From a virus, in the IMG/VR virus record IMGVR_UViG_3300013137_002543, positions 1-23,371 of that record: 23,371 nt of DNA. The stretch is one strand, 5' to 3'. This document shows positions 6,722 to 13,533 of this stretch, in pieces. How positions within the stretch are numbered: the first letter of the stretch is position 1; the number at the start of each line of letters is the position of its first letter. The position numbers and the translations under genes were made by a program. The notes under the pieces are model-generated. The model was not told the origin of the DNA. It saw nothing but the letters and a program-made list of their open reading frames with translations, and made no database searches.

Positions 6722-7252
6722 TGGTGATCCTTCCTGCGAGGGGATGCCCGTCCCCTCCGACTCCTGAACAGTAGCGCGCGTGGTCGGCGCGTGGTCCCCG
6801 TGTGCGGCGGCCGCCTCGGCCCCCATCTCCCGGGCTCTGTCGGCCCACTCGTCAGCCCTCAGGTTCCCCGCGTTGTCCCGGTGGCCCTTTACCCAGACCA
6901 GCTCGCACTGGGCGCCCTGGTAGGCCCACAGGGCCTCCTGGACGAGCTCCAGGTTGGCCGGCTCGGTGCCGTCGGCCTTGCGCCAGCCCCTGGCCTCCCA
7001 GCCCGGCGCCCACTTCGTGAGGATGTTGACCCAGAGCTGGCTGTCGGTGTAGATCCTGGTGACGGGCGAGCCGTCGCCGGCCTCGCCGCACAGGAGCATG
7101 GCCGCGACCAGGGCCTGGCCCTCCATCGCGTTGTTGGTCGCCCAGTCGGCGGCGCCGAGCAGGACGGGGCCGGAGGCGTCGACGACGGCCCAGCCGCCGG
7201 GCCCGGGGTTGGTGGGCCCGGCCGACCCGTCGGTCCACAGCTCGTCCGTCAC
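5717..7252 (-). CDS. RNase H domain in frame with a Cas4/RecB-like Fe-S nuclease
   Basis: One open frame of 511 codons. Residues 1-145 are an RNase HI domain with the four metal ligands in order: D8 (LWTDGSAG), E44 (NNAMEGQ), D70 (IYTDSQL) and D134 (NLRADEWA); it should remove RNA primers. Residues 198-511 are a PD-(D/E)XK exonuclease with GKLD and FMDHKS. It also has one N-terminal Cys (FKRCRRKW) and a C-terminal DCSWDCPFFMTC cluster, the Cas4/AddB pattern of a 4Fe-4S site. The 52-residue linker contains an internal start (GTG 6721). The GTG at 7252 overlaps the helicase stop. It may be a true fusion or two genes whose separating stop was lost. Confidence 0.75.
   Translation of the reverse strand: MTDELWTDGSAGPTNPGPGGWAVVDASGPVLLGAADWATNNAMEGQALVAAMLLCGEAGDGSPVTRIYTDSQLWVNILTKWAPGWEARGWRKADGTEPANLELVQEALWAYQGAQCELVWVKGHRDNAGNLRADEWADRAREMGAEAAAAHGDHAPTTRATVQESEGTGIPSQEGSPVDHPVVAEPTLAEGAVSAPVMKFSNSELRAFKRCRRKWWLAYYHKLTPRRDGVGPLSIGNMIHHPLELYYAEPARAPETFDWETPLARHVEARLEDPNLPDHLHGRMLEDYELVKIMLRGYFEWLVEEGADSEINVLSAEREIEAYLGHIEGAEVWLIGKLDTETELRSDGRVVFMDHKSCQTLSDLPKTGPLDEQLKTYGLLQRMEAIAEGRPDQRFASGGMWNMLRKVKRTARSNPPFYGRASVSHNDTVYRNFHKRVWGEVTDILRVRRYLDEGADHQVVAYPNPTRDCSWDCPFFMTCPQFDDGSDVESVVQLEFVQHDPYERYTEVEKG
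6738..6757 (-). promoter_or_regulatory. YGGGCR-loop stem-loop before the internal nuclease start
   Basis: The RNA forms a perfect 7-bp stem, GAGGGGA/UCCCCUC, around a CGGGCA loop. GCAGGAAGGA and the GTG at 6721 follow. The layout matches the hairpins before the primase, polymerase and resolvase genes, although this one lies inside an open frame. Confidence 0.6.
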
Positions 7253-9126
7253 GCCGGCCCCTTGTGGCCGAGCATGCGCCGGAGGATGCCCTCGTCGTTG
7301 ACGACCTCCTGGAAGTGCACCTCCTTGCCCTCCAGCTTCTCGATCTTGTCGAACTCCTCGAGGGTGCCCTCGGAGACCACCGTGATGATGGAGACCGAGC
7401 CGGCCTTCTGGCCGGGCCTGTCGACGCGGGCCTTGAACTGCTTGTTCTCGATCGGGTCCCAGGACTCCTGGAGGAACACCAGGGTGTCGGCGGCCACCAG
7501 CTCGTTCAGGCCCTCCTTGGCGGCGCTGATGACGCACAGGGCGACCTTGGCCGAGCCCTGCTCGAAGGCCCTCAGGTAGGCGTCCTGCTCGTGGTCGTTC
7601 ATCCCGCCGGCGACGAGGCAGTACGGGATCTTGGCCTTGAGCAGGGCCTCCTCGCAGAGGGCGATGAGCTGGCGCGACGGGGCACCGAAGACGATCTGGC
7701 GGGACGGGCCCGCCTCCTTGGTGATGCCTATCTCCTCGACGAGCTCCAGCATGACCTTGACCTTGTTCGACGGGGCCTTGAGCTGGAGGTCCAGCAGGGT
7801 CTCGCCGGTCTCCGGGTCCTTGCGCCCCTTGTCGACCATCTCGCCGTAGGCCTGGGACAGCTGGTGGAGGCGGCCGCTGGCCGTCATCTTGCGGGTGTCG
7901 ACCAGCACGCCGCCGTCGAGCTCGGCCATCATGTCCTTGGCCATGGACGCGTACGCGGTCGCCTGCTTGGGCTCCATCGGCACGGAGAGGGTGTGCTCCA
8001 TGACCTGGGGCTTGAACGGGTCGAACTGGACGCGGAGCCGGCGGATGCCGTACGGCTCGAAGGCCTGGTAGAACTCCTCGCGGGTCTCCGGCTTCACCCC
8101 GCCGATCTCCATCCCGCCGAAGGCGTTCCACATCGTGGTGGCGTACCTGTCGACCATCCTGGAGTAGGCCGGCCAGGCGACCTCGTCGAGGAAGTTCAGG
8201 ATGGACCAGGCCTCGGCGCTGTTGTTGGACACGGGGGTCCCGGTCAGGGCGTAGCGGAAGCGGGCGGGCGTGGTGCCGACCCGCTGGGTGCCGAAGGCGA
8301 TCGCCTTGAGGGCGCGGGTCTGCTTGGACTTGCGGTCCTTCGCCCGGTGCGCCTCGTCGGCGACGACCGTGGACCAGTCGACCTCGTTGAGGAGGTTGGG
8401 CTCCCGCTCCTTCGGGGTCATCTCGATGTTCCCGAAGGCCTCCAGGCGCGACAGGCCGGCGAGGCTCTCCCAGTTGGTCACGACGACCTGCGGCCGCTCG
8501 TCGGCGGGGACCTCCGGGTCGGTCAGGCGCGCGAGGAGCTTGCGCTGCTGGGCCTTGCCCTTGGGCATGACCTCGACGCGCAGCTCCCCCCAGAACGGGC
8601 CCTGGCCGTCGCGGTCGTCGTGGGCCTCCTTGACCCACGTGCGCCGGACCTTGTTCGGGCAGACGACCAGGGCCGGGAAGACCTCGTCCTCGCCGTGCAG
8701 GGCGACGGCCAGCTTCATGGCGGCCAGGGTGGTGCGGGTCTTGCCCCCGCCCATCTCGTCCATCTCGGCGTAGCGCTCGGCGAAGACCATCGCCCAGGTG
8801 GCCACGCGCTGGAGCGGCCAGAGGCGCTCGGCCGTCGGCCCCTGGAGCGGGAAGTCCTCCATGTACCGGAGAGTCAGGAGCGGGCCGAAGCGGTGCTCCC
8901 AGTGGTGCTGGCCCCAGGCCACGTAGGTGGGGTCGGGCTCGATGGACCAGGCGAAGACGCCGTTGACGGCCACGTAGGCCGGCCAGGTGGCCGTGGCCAC
9001 CCAGGCACCCTGCGGTCCGACGCCCGCCTTCCAGGTCGCCCCGGGCACCTGCTTGGCGAGGTCCCCCTCGTGCAGGCCGCACTCGAGGACGAAGGCGTCC
9101 ATCGCCTGGTCGTACGAGGCCCTCAC
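7249..9126 (-). CDS. SNF2/SF2-family DNA helicase
   Basis: A 625-aa DNA-dependent ATPase of the SNF2-like branch of superfamily 2. Motifs in order: I DEMGGGKTR (123-131; Gly replaces the usual Leu of DEMGLGKT), Ia LVVCPNKVRRTW, II ADEAH (256-260), III ALTGTP (293-298), then in the second lobe ISAAKEGLNEL and a QFKARVDRPGQK motif VI. The first 110 residues are a unique N-terminal region. In phages such proteins remodel or unwind DNA during replication and recombination. GTG at 9126 is chosen for its GTGA overlap; its Shine-Dalgarno is weak and ATG at 9102 is an alternative. Confidence 0.88.
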   Translation of the reverse strand: MRASYDQAMDAFVLECGLHEGDLAKQVPGATWKAGVGPQGAWVATATWPAYVAVNGVFAWSIEPDPTYVAWGQHHWEHRFGPLLTLRYMEDFPLQGPTAERLWPLQRVATWAMVFAERYAEMDEMGGGKTRTTLAAMKLAVALHGEDEVFPALVVCPNKVRRTWVKEAHDDRDGQGPFWGELRVEVMPKGKAQQRKLLARLTDPEVPADERPQVVVTNWESLAGLSRLEAFGNIEMTPKEREPNLLNEVDWSTVVADEAHRAKDRKSKQTRALKAIAFGTQRVGTTPARFRYALTGTPVSNNSAEAWSILNFLDEVAWPAYSRMVDRYATTMWNAFGGMEIGGVKPETREEFYQAFEPYGIRRLRVQFDPFKPQVMEHTLSVPMEPKQATAYASMAKDMMAELDGGVLVDTRKMTASGRLHQLSQAYGEMVDKGRKDPETGETLLDLQLKAPSNKVKVMLELVEEIGITKEAGPSRQIVFGAPSRQLIALCEEALLKAKIPYCLVAGGMNDHEQDAYLRAFEQGSAKVALCVISAAKEGLNELVAADTLVFLQESWDPIENKQFKARVDRPGQKAGSVSIITVVSEGTLEEFDKIEKLEGKEVHFQEVVNDEGILRRMLGHKGPA

Positions 9127-9153
9127 AGGAGCCCAGCCCGGGGATCGATGAGG
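9123..9153. repeat. imperfect direct repeat, copy 1
   Basis: The stretch from TCACAGGAG to ATCGATGAGG closely matches 9314-9341 (TCACAGGAG to TCGATGAGG), 191 bp away. Each copy covers the last codons and stop of one gene plus the overlapping start of the next. The two encoded C-termini are alike (LIDPRAGLL and LIDPRSLL). The pair brackets the small membrane-protein gene. Confidence 0.5.
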
Positions 9154-9317
9154 ATTGCGGCCACGACCAGGGCGACCGCCAGGAGGCCGGGCAGCACGCC
9201 GACCTTGACGGACCGGCCGGTGCGGGCGTAGCTGATGCCCATCCCGATGATCGCCAGCTGCCAGAGGAGGGCAGCGCCGGCGAGGACGCAGAGGATGAGC
9301 TGGATGGTCATGGTCAC
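9123..9317 (-). CDS. small membrane protein, 64 aa
   Basis: A 64-residue protein with two hydrophobic segments, about 5-29 and 39-57, joined by a short basic loop (ARTGRSVKVG). This predicts a two-helix hairpin in the host membrane. No family is recognised. The GTG at 9317 overlaps the resolvase stop (GTGA); ATG at 9311 is the alternative. It sits between a Holliday-junction resolvase and a helicase, yet nothing in it suggests a DNA role. Direct repeats at its ends suggest it was inserted as a cassette. Confidence 0.65.
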   Translation of the reverse strand: MTMTIQLILCVLAGAALLWQLAIIGMGISYARTGRSVKVGVLPGLLAVALVVAAILIDPRAGLL

Positions 9318-9341
9318 AGGAGGCTCCTGGGGTCGATGAGG
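9314..9341. repeat. imperfect direct repeat, copy 2
   Basis: Partner of 9123-9153. It covers the last codons of the resolvase gene and the start of the small membrane-protein gene. Confidence 0.5.
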
Positions 9342-9781
9342 TTCTGGCGGACTGCGTAGACGAGGGCGTGCCGGGCTGCGTCGCGGCGGTGGCCGGCCTC
9401 GCCCTTGGCACCGTCCCACCAGCCGACGGCCTTGAGCTTCCGGCTCCCCTCGGCGAAGGACTTGTCCGAGGGCAGCTGGCGGGCGAACGGGGTGTGGTAC
9501 CAGCGGCAGAAGGTCTGCAGCACGCCGATCTGCTTGATGGACCACATGACCTCGTCGGAAGAGGCCTCCTTGGCGGTCCGCTGGTTGACGGTGAACCCCT
9601 CCATGAGGACCAGGTCCAGGTCGCCGGTCTGGATCCTCGTGAAGGCGTAGTCGATGAACTCGTCGTGCGGCAGCTCGCCGCCGCGGAAGGCGACCGAGCT
9701 CTTGTCCCCGACGGTCCAGGTGAGGTCGCCGTAGCCGGTCATCTTTCCGGGGTCGACGATCAGGGCGGTGCGGTGCTCCAC
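9314..9781 (-). CDS. RuvC-like Holliday junction resolvase
   Basis: A 155-aa RNase H-fold nuclease. The first catalytic Asp is D10 in LIVDPGKMTGYG, the DPG-x-x-TG signature of RuvC-like enzymes. The second acid is E61 in LVLMEGF. The C-terminal GHRRDAARHALVY supplies the final His/Asp pair typical of the family. It should resolve four-way junctions or trim branched DNA before packaging. The GTG at 9781 follows GGAAGGAGAGCA, behind a TGGGCA-loop stem-loop (9795-9817), 50 nt after the polymerase gene. Confidence 0.85.
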   Translation of the reverse strand: MEHRTALIVDPGKMTGYGDLTWTVGDKSSVAFRGGELPHDEFIDYAFTRIQTGDLDLVLMEGFTVNQRTAKEASSDEVMWSIKQIGVLQTFCRWYHTPFARQLPSDKSFAEGSRKLKAVGWWDGAKGEAGHRRDAARHALVYAVRQNLIDPRSLL

Positions 9782-9794
9782 TGCTCTCCTTCCG

Positions 9795-9817
9795 GCCACC
9801 CGGTGCCCACCGGCGGC
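9795..9817 (-). promoter_or_regulatory. YGGGCR-loop stem-loop before the resolvase start
   Basis: The RNA pairs CCGG with CCGG around a UGGGCA loop, then a small internal loop (G opposite GU), then GCC with GGC. CGGAAGGAG and the GTG at 9781 follow directly. Confidence 0.5.
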
Positions 9818-9831
9818 GCACATGGATCGTA

Positions 9832-11619
9832 CTAGGCGGCCTCGCCGTAGCCGTCGCCCCAGCGGCGGACCAGCTCGGCGTCCGTGGTGAGCGGGACCTG
9901 GAACTTGGTCCGCTCGGGCATGACCTCGTTGACGACGGCCAGCGCGTCGTGCGCGGCGTCCTCCGGCCACTCGAAGAGGACCTCGTCGTGGATGGGGAGG
10001 ATCATCGTCTCGCCCACCCAGGTGCGGCTCAGCTCGACCAGCTTGGCCTTGAGCACGTCGGCCGCCGTCCCCTGGATGAGGTAGTTCACGGCCTTGTAGG
10101 CCTCGCGCGGCCAGCAGGGCTCCTTGCGCCCGTAGGCCGTCACCACGTGGGGGTCGCCGCTCTCCTGGTTGCGGACCCAGAGCTGCTTGGCCACGCGGCT
10201 GGGGAAGGCGTCCTTGCGGGTCTCGGGGAAGGCCCGCTCGTAGGCGCTGTTGGCCTCGCTGGCCTCCGCCAGGGTCAGGCCCGACGTCGCCGCGAAGGTC
10301 TCCAGCCCGGAGCCGTACATCTTGCCGAGCGCGACGCCCTTGACCTTCTTGCGGAGGGGCTTGGGGACCTCGTCCTCCCAGCCGACGCCGAACACCATCC
10401 GGGCCGAGTTGGACCACAGGTCGTAGCCCGACCGGCCCTGCGAGGCGAGGTGGTCGCCGTAGCGGACCATCTCCAGCATCCGCTGGTCCCCGGAGTAGTG
10501 GGCGAAGAGCCGGCCCTCGATCTGGTCGTAGTCGGCCTTGCCCATGTAGTAGCCCTCGGGCACCCAGAAGGCGTTGCGGATGCGGTCGTCCTTGGCCGGC
10601 AGGTTCTGGAGCGAGGGCCTGGACACGCTCATGCGTCCCGTGCGGGCCCCGAGCGGGTTGATGCTGGCGTGGAGCCGCCCGTCGGGTCCGCAGAGCTCCA
10701 GGATGTTCCGGCCGTAGGTGTGGGTCATCTTGTGGTACTCGCGGTGGCCCAGGGTCAGCTGGGCGACCGGGTGGTCGATGGCCCGCAGGATGTCGTCGTC
10801 GAGCTTGGGGTTGCCCTTGTCGGTGAAGACGATCGGGCGCCAGCCGGTCTCCCGCTCCAGGGCCCGCATGACCTGCTGGTCGGAGTTGGGGTTGTGGACG
10901 TTGAACTGCTCCTTGAGCACGTGCCCGACGGCGGCCTCCTGGCGGCCCCAGTCCTCCATGGCCCGGGTCAGGTAGCCGCGGTCGATGAGGATGCCCCGCC
11001 GCTCCATGTCGCACAGGACCTGGGTCGAGGCGATCTCCAGGTCGTAGATCCCCTGGTAGCCCTGGGCGATCCAGGGGTAGAGCTCGTCGGCGAGCTGGGC
11101 GGTCAGCACGGTGTCGAAGGCGGCGTACTTCCAGAGGAGCTCGACGGGGACGGTGTCCCAGGTCCAGCCGCCGGCGGTCATGGCCTGCTTCAGCTCGTCC
11201 TCGCCGTGGAGCGCCCAGGGGCCGAGGACCTCGGCGGACTTCGGCTTCAGGCCGGTGCGCTTGGCCGGGTTCAGGATGTGGGCCATGGCGCGGGTGTCGT
11301 GGACCAGCCACCGCTTGAGCCGGACGCCGTTGACCTCCAGGAAGTGGGTGTCGAACTTGGCGTTGTGCATCGCGATGGGGCCGTCGTAGCGGTTGAGGGC
11401 CTCGATGATGAGGCCGGCCCAGCGGTCCCACTCGATGCACCAGCCGTGGTGCCTGTCCCCGAACTGGACGGTCCGCAGCCGGTCGCGCCACCAGTCGAAG
11501 CCGCCGGTCTCGGTGTCGACGGCGAGCCAGGTCCTGCGCTGGCCGAGCCAGTGCATGAAGTCGTTGGCGTCGGAGAGGGTCTCGACCCAGTGGAGCTCGA
11601 TGTCTGTCGTGCCTGGCAC
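9832..11619 (-). CDS. polA: DNA polymerase I (family A) with 3'-5' proofreading domain
   Basis: A 595-aa replicative phage polymerase. The DEDDy exonuclease is intact: ExoI VDTET (D35, E37), ExoII NAKFD (N86, D90), ExoIII YAAFD (Y165, D169). The 5'-3' nuclease domain of bacterial Pol I is absent, as usual in phages. Polymerase motif A is DYDQIEGR (363-370; the classic form is DYSQIELR), motif B runs from R423 to YG at 435-436, and motif C is HDE (544-546), with IQGTAAD at 516-522. L431 aligns with E. coli Phe762. The GTG at 11619 follows GAGGAAGGAACACC, behind a perfect 7-bp stem-loop. Confidence 0.95.
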   Translation of the reverse strand: MPGTTDIELHWVETLSDANDFMHWLGQRRTWLAVDTETGGFDWWRDRLRTVQFGDRHHGWCIEWDRWAGLIIEALNRYDGPIAMHNAKFDTHFLEVNGVRLKRWLVHDTRAMAHILNPAKRTGLKPKSAEVLGPWALHGEDELKQAMTAGGWTWDTVPVELLWKYAAFDTVLTAQLADELYPWIAQGYQGIYDLEIASTQVLCDMERRGILIDRGYLTRAMEDWGRQEAAVGHVLKEQFNVHNPNSDQQVMRALERETGWRPIVFTDKGNPKLDDDILRAIDHPVAQLTLGHREYHKMTHTYGRNILELCGPDGRLHASINPLGARTGRMSVSRPSLQNLPAKDDRIRNAFWVPEGYYMGKADYDQIEGRLFAHYSGDQRMLEMVRYGDHLASQGRSGYDLWSNSARMVFGVGWEDEVPKPLRKKVKGVALGKMYGSGLETFAATSGLTLAEASEANSAYERAFPETRKDAFPSRVAKQLWVRNQESGDPHVVTAYGRKEPCWPREAYKAVNYLIQGTAADVLKAKLVELSRTWVGETMILPIHDEVLFEWPEDAAHDALAVVNEVMPERTKFQVPLTTDAELVRRWGDGYGEAA

Positions 11620-11635
11620 GGTGTTCCTTCCTCGG

Positions 11636-11655
11636 GGGCCGCCGCCCAGCGGCCC
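11636..11655 (-). promoter_or_regulatory. YGGGCR-loop stem-loop before the polymerase start
   Basis: The RNA forms a perfect 7-bp stem, GGGCCGC/GCGGCCC, around a UGGGCG loop, the same loop as before the primase. CCGAGGAAGGAACACC and the GTG at 11619 follow. The spacer 11656-11745 also contains TAGCCC about 18 nt after TGAACC, a weak promoter possibility. Confidence 0.6.
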
Positions 11656-11745
11656 TGCGGTGCTCGGGGTCCCGGCCCGACGGGGGCTAGCCGACTGAGC
11701 GATGTGTGGTTCAGCGTGCGCCCTGGCTCGGGCCGGGTCCCGGGC

Positions 11746-12180
11746 TCAAACCCTGCCGCGGGCCCTGACCACTTCGGCCACCCTGGCGGCCGCCTCGTCC
11801 GGCCGGTCGTGCTCCCAGACGCGGACGACGGACCACCCCGCCGCCGTGAGCCTCTCGGTCGTGTCCAGGTCCCTGGCGCGGGTCCGCTCGATCTTCGCCC
11901 GCCACCAGGCCTCGTTGGCGCCGGAGGGCCTGAAGTGCTCGGGGCACCCGTGCCAGTAGCACCCGTCGACGAAGACGGCGACCCGGGCGCCGACGAAGGT
12001 GACGTCGGCCTTGCGCCTCAGGCCGTCCAGGCCGAGCGGCCGGTCGAGCCGGTAGCCGGTCAGCCCCAGGCGCCGGAGGTGGAACCGCAGCTCGACCTCC
12101 GGCTTGGTGTCCCGGACCTTGACCCGGCGCATCCGCTCCGACACGGCGGCGGAGGTGGCGGGCGGGTCGCCCCAGCTCAT
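11746..12180 (-). CDS. Vsr-like DNA mismatch (very short patch) endonuclease
   Basis: A 144-aa protein of the Vsr family, PD-(D/E)XK-fold enzymes that nick DNA at T:G mismatches. Signatures are SERMRRVK (14-21), KPEVELRFHLRRLG near residue 30, KADVTF with catalytic D59, and VFVDGCYWHGCP (69-80), which carries the zinc and active-site residues. The length fits the family. The ATG at 12180 overlaps the stop of the HD-domain gene. A phage with such an enzyme may repair deaminated methylcytosine or use it as a nicking endonuclease. No cytosine methyltransferase is seen in the window. Confidence 0.88.
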   Translation of the reverse strand: MSWGDPPATSAAVSERMRRVKVRDTKPEVELRFHLRRLGLTGYRLDRPLGLDGLRRKADVTFVGARVAVFVDGCYWHGCPEHFRPSGANEAWWRAKIERTRARDLDTTERLTAAGWSVVRVWEHDRPDEAAARVAEVVRARGRV

Positions 12181-12770
12181 CGGATCTCGACCCCGAGCTC
12201 GTCGAGCCGCTCCAGGTAGGCGTACTCGGCGCGGGACGGGCGCCAGGCCCGGATCTCCACGCCGAGCGGCTCCAGGTCGTCGGCGGCCCAGCGGTGCTTC
12301 TGCGGCCTGAGGACGGCCCTCTTCTCGTCGAGGATGATCCTGTTGTCGGCGTCCCTGACGGAGGCCGGCATGACCGGCTCCATGAACCGGCCGTGGTCGG
12401 CCCCGCCGGCCGGGACCCCCCACTCCGTCTGCAGGCCGAAGCGCAGGGCGACGGCGGCCATGACCTGGCCCTCCAGCTCGGAGAAGGCCGGCAGCTGGTG
12501 CTTGAGCGGCCGGACCATGTCCCCGACGTAGGCCTCGGTGGCGTCGTGGAGGAGGGCCCAGAGGGCGTCCTCCTCGGGCACCGCCCGGCTCATCAGCACG
12601 CAGTGCTCCGCGACGGAGTAGAACCGCTCGACGTGGCCGCCGTACCGGCAGAGCATGGACAGGGACCGAGCGATGTCCCGGGGCTCGACGAGCATGGGCT
12701 CGGGCTGGGTCGGCCAGAAGCGGCCGCCGGTGTGAGTCGCCATCCAGGCGTTGGTCAGGTCCTGCGTCAT
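12177..12770 (-). CDS. HD-domain phosphohydrolase, YfbR/5'-nucleotidase-like
   Basis: A 197-aa metal-dependent phosphohydrolase. Motifs are SVAEHC (H56), LLHDATEAYVGD (H75, D76, E79) and RDADNRI near 150 with the last Asp, the HD arrangement of YfbR-like 5'-deoxynucleotidases. It probably dephosphorylates deoxynucleoside monophosphates and tunes the dNTP pool with the neighbouring dCMP deaminase. The ATG at 12770 overlaps the deaminase stop (ATGA). Specificity cannot be read from sequence; a (p)ppGpp hydrolase-like role is less likely. Confidence 0.8.
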   Translation of the reverse strand: MTQDLTNAWMATHTGGRFWPTQPEPMLVEPRDIARSLSMLCRYGGHVERFYSVAEHCVLMSRAVPEEDALWALLHDATEAYVGDMVRPLKHQLPAFSELEGQVMAAVALRFGLQTEWGVPAGGADHGRFMEPVMPASVRDADNRIILDEKRAVLRPQKHRWAADDLEPLGVEIRAWRPSRAEYAYLERLDELGVEIR

Positions 12771-13252
12771 CGCTGGGTCCCCTCGTGGGTGATGGTGAGC
12801 CCGGAGTCCCTGTAGACCCCGGCGATCCGGAGGGCGTCGGCCTGCCGCCAGTCCTCCCAGTCCGGGCAGACCAGCCTGGCCACCCCGGAGTTGGCGACCG
12901 CCAGCGCGCACTTCCAGCACGGCGCCGCGGTCACGTAGACGGTCCCGCCGGCCCTCAGGCGCCGGTCGGACTGCATGAGGGCGTTGACCTCGGCGTGGAT
13001 GGCCACGCACGGGACGCCCCGGACCTCCTCTGAGCCCCGACCGCCCTGAGGGCAGTAACTTGCGCACCCGGAGTCGTCCGGGAGCCCCAGGGAGCCCCTG
13101 AAGCCCGCCGGGGGCCCGTTGTAGCCGATCCAGTGGTCGCGGTTGTCGGGCGAGACGACGACCGCCCCCACCCGGCGGACCCCGCACGCGGAGCGGGCGG
13201 CCACGTCGGCGGCCACCCGCATCCACGTGGCGTCCCAGCTGGGACGGGTCAC
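12767..13252 (-). CDS. dCMP deaminase (zinc-dependent cytidine deaminase family)
   Basis: A 161-aa protein of the dCMP deaminase family, converting dCMP to dUMP. The zinc site is complete: IHAEVNAL (H86, proton-shuttle E88) and APCWKC (C112, C115). The insert between the first strands holds two further Cys (C63, C67), as often seen in dCMP deaminases where a second zinc is bound. The GTG at 13252 overlaps the upstream stop. It shares an operon with a thymidylate-synthase-fold enzyme and an HD nucleotidase, so it belongs to the pyrimidine module. Confidence 0.88.
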   Translation of the reverse strand: MTRPSWDATWMRVAADVAARSACGVRRVGAVVVSPDNRDHWIGYNGPPAGFRGSLGLPDDSGCASYCPQGGRGSEEVRGVPCVAIHAEVNALMQSDRRLRAGGTVYVTAAPCWKCALAVANSGVARLVCPDWEDWRQADALRIAGVYRDSGLTITHEGTQR

Positions 13253-13533
13253 GAGGCGAAGTCCGAGTCTCGGAGGCGCCGGGCGTTGTAGGCCACCTCG
13301 AACAGGGCACCAGGCCAGAGCCGCAGCTCGACGGACGCCTGCTCCAGGGTCGGGATCTCGTAGCCGTTGGTCCCGTCCTCGTCGACCACCGGGGAGGTGA
13401 GCTTCCGCCAGGTCTCGGTGGACAGCTCAGAGTCCTTGACGATCCTCCGGTAGGAGTGGTGGTTGGCAAGGGCCTGCTTGGCCTCCTCGACCGCCTTGAC
13501 CAGTGCGCGCTGCTGCCTGTCGTTGACCTTCAC
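13249..13533 (-). CDS. small putative helix-turn-helix protein, 94 aa
   Basis: A 94-aa, mostly helical protein. A basic N-terminal helix (RQQRALVKAVEEAKQAL) is followed by SYRRIVKDSELSTETWRKLT and, after a polar loop, by IPTLEQASVELRLWPGALFEV. The spacing of helices and the phrase STETWRKL resemble small actinobacterial XRE-like DNA-binding proteins, but no signature is decisive. The GTG at 13533 overlaps the stop upstream (GTGA). It may regulate this operon; that is inference. Confidence 0.55.
   Translation of the reverse strand: MKVNDRQQRALVKAVEEAKQALANHHSYRRIVKDSELSTETWRKLTSPVVDEDGTNGYEIPTLEQASVELRLWPGALFEVAYNARRLRDSDFAS

Noticed and set aside
4845-6848. 667-codon minus frame joining upstream sequence to the Sak4-like ATPase
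   Set aside because: Only the part from ATG 5720 makes sense; upstream it overlaps the nuclease gene in another frame with Arg/Gly/Pro-rich shadow sequence.
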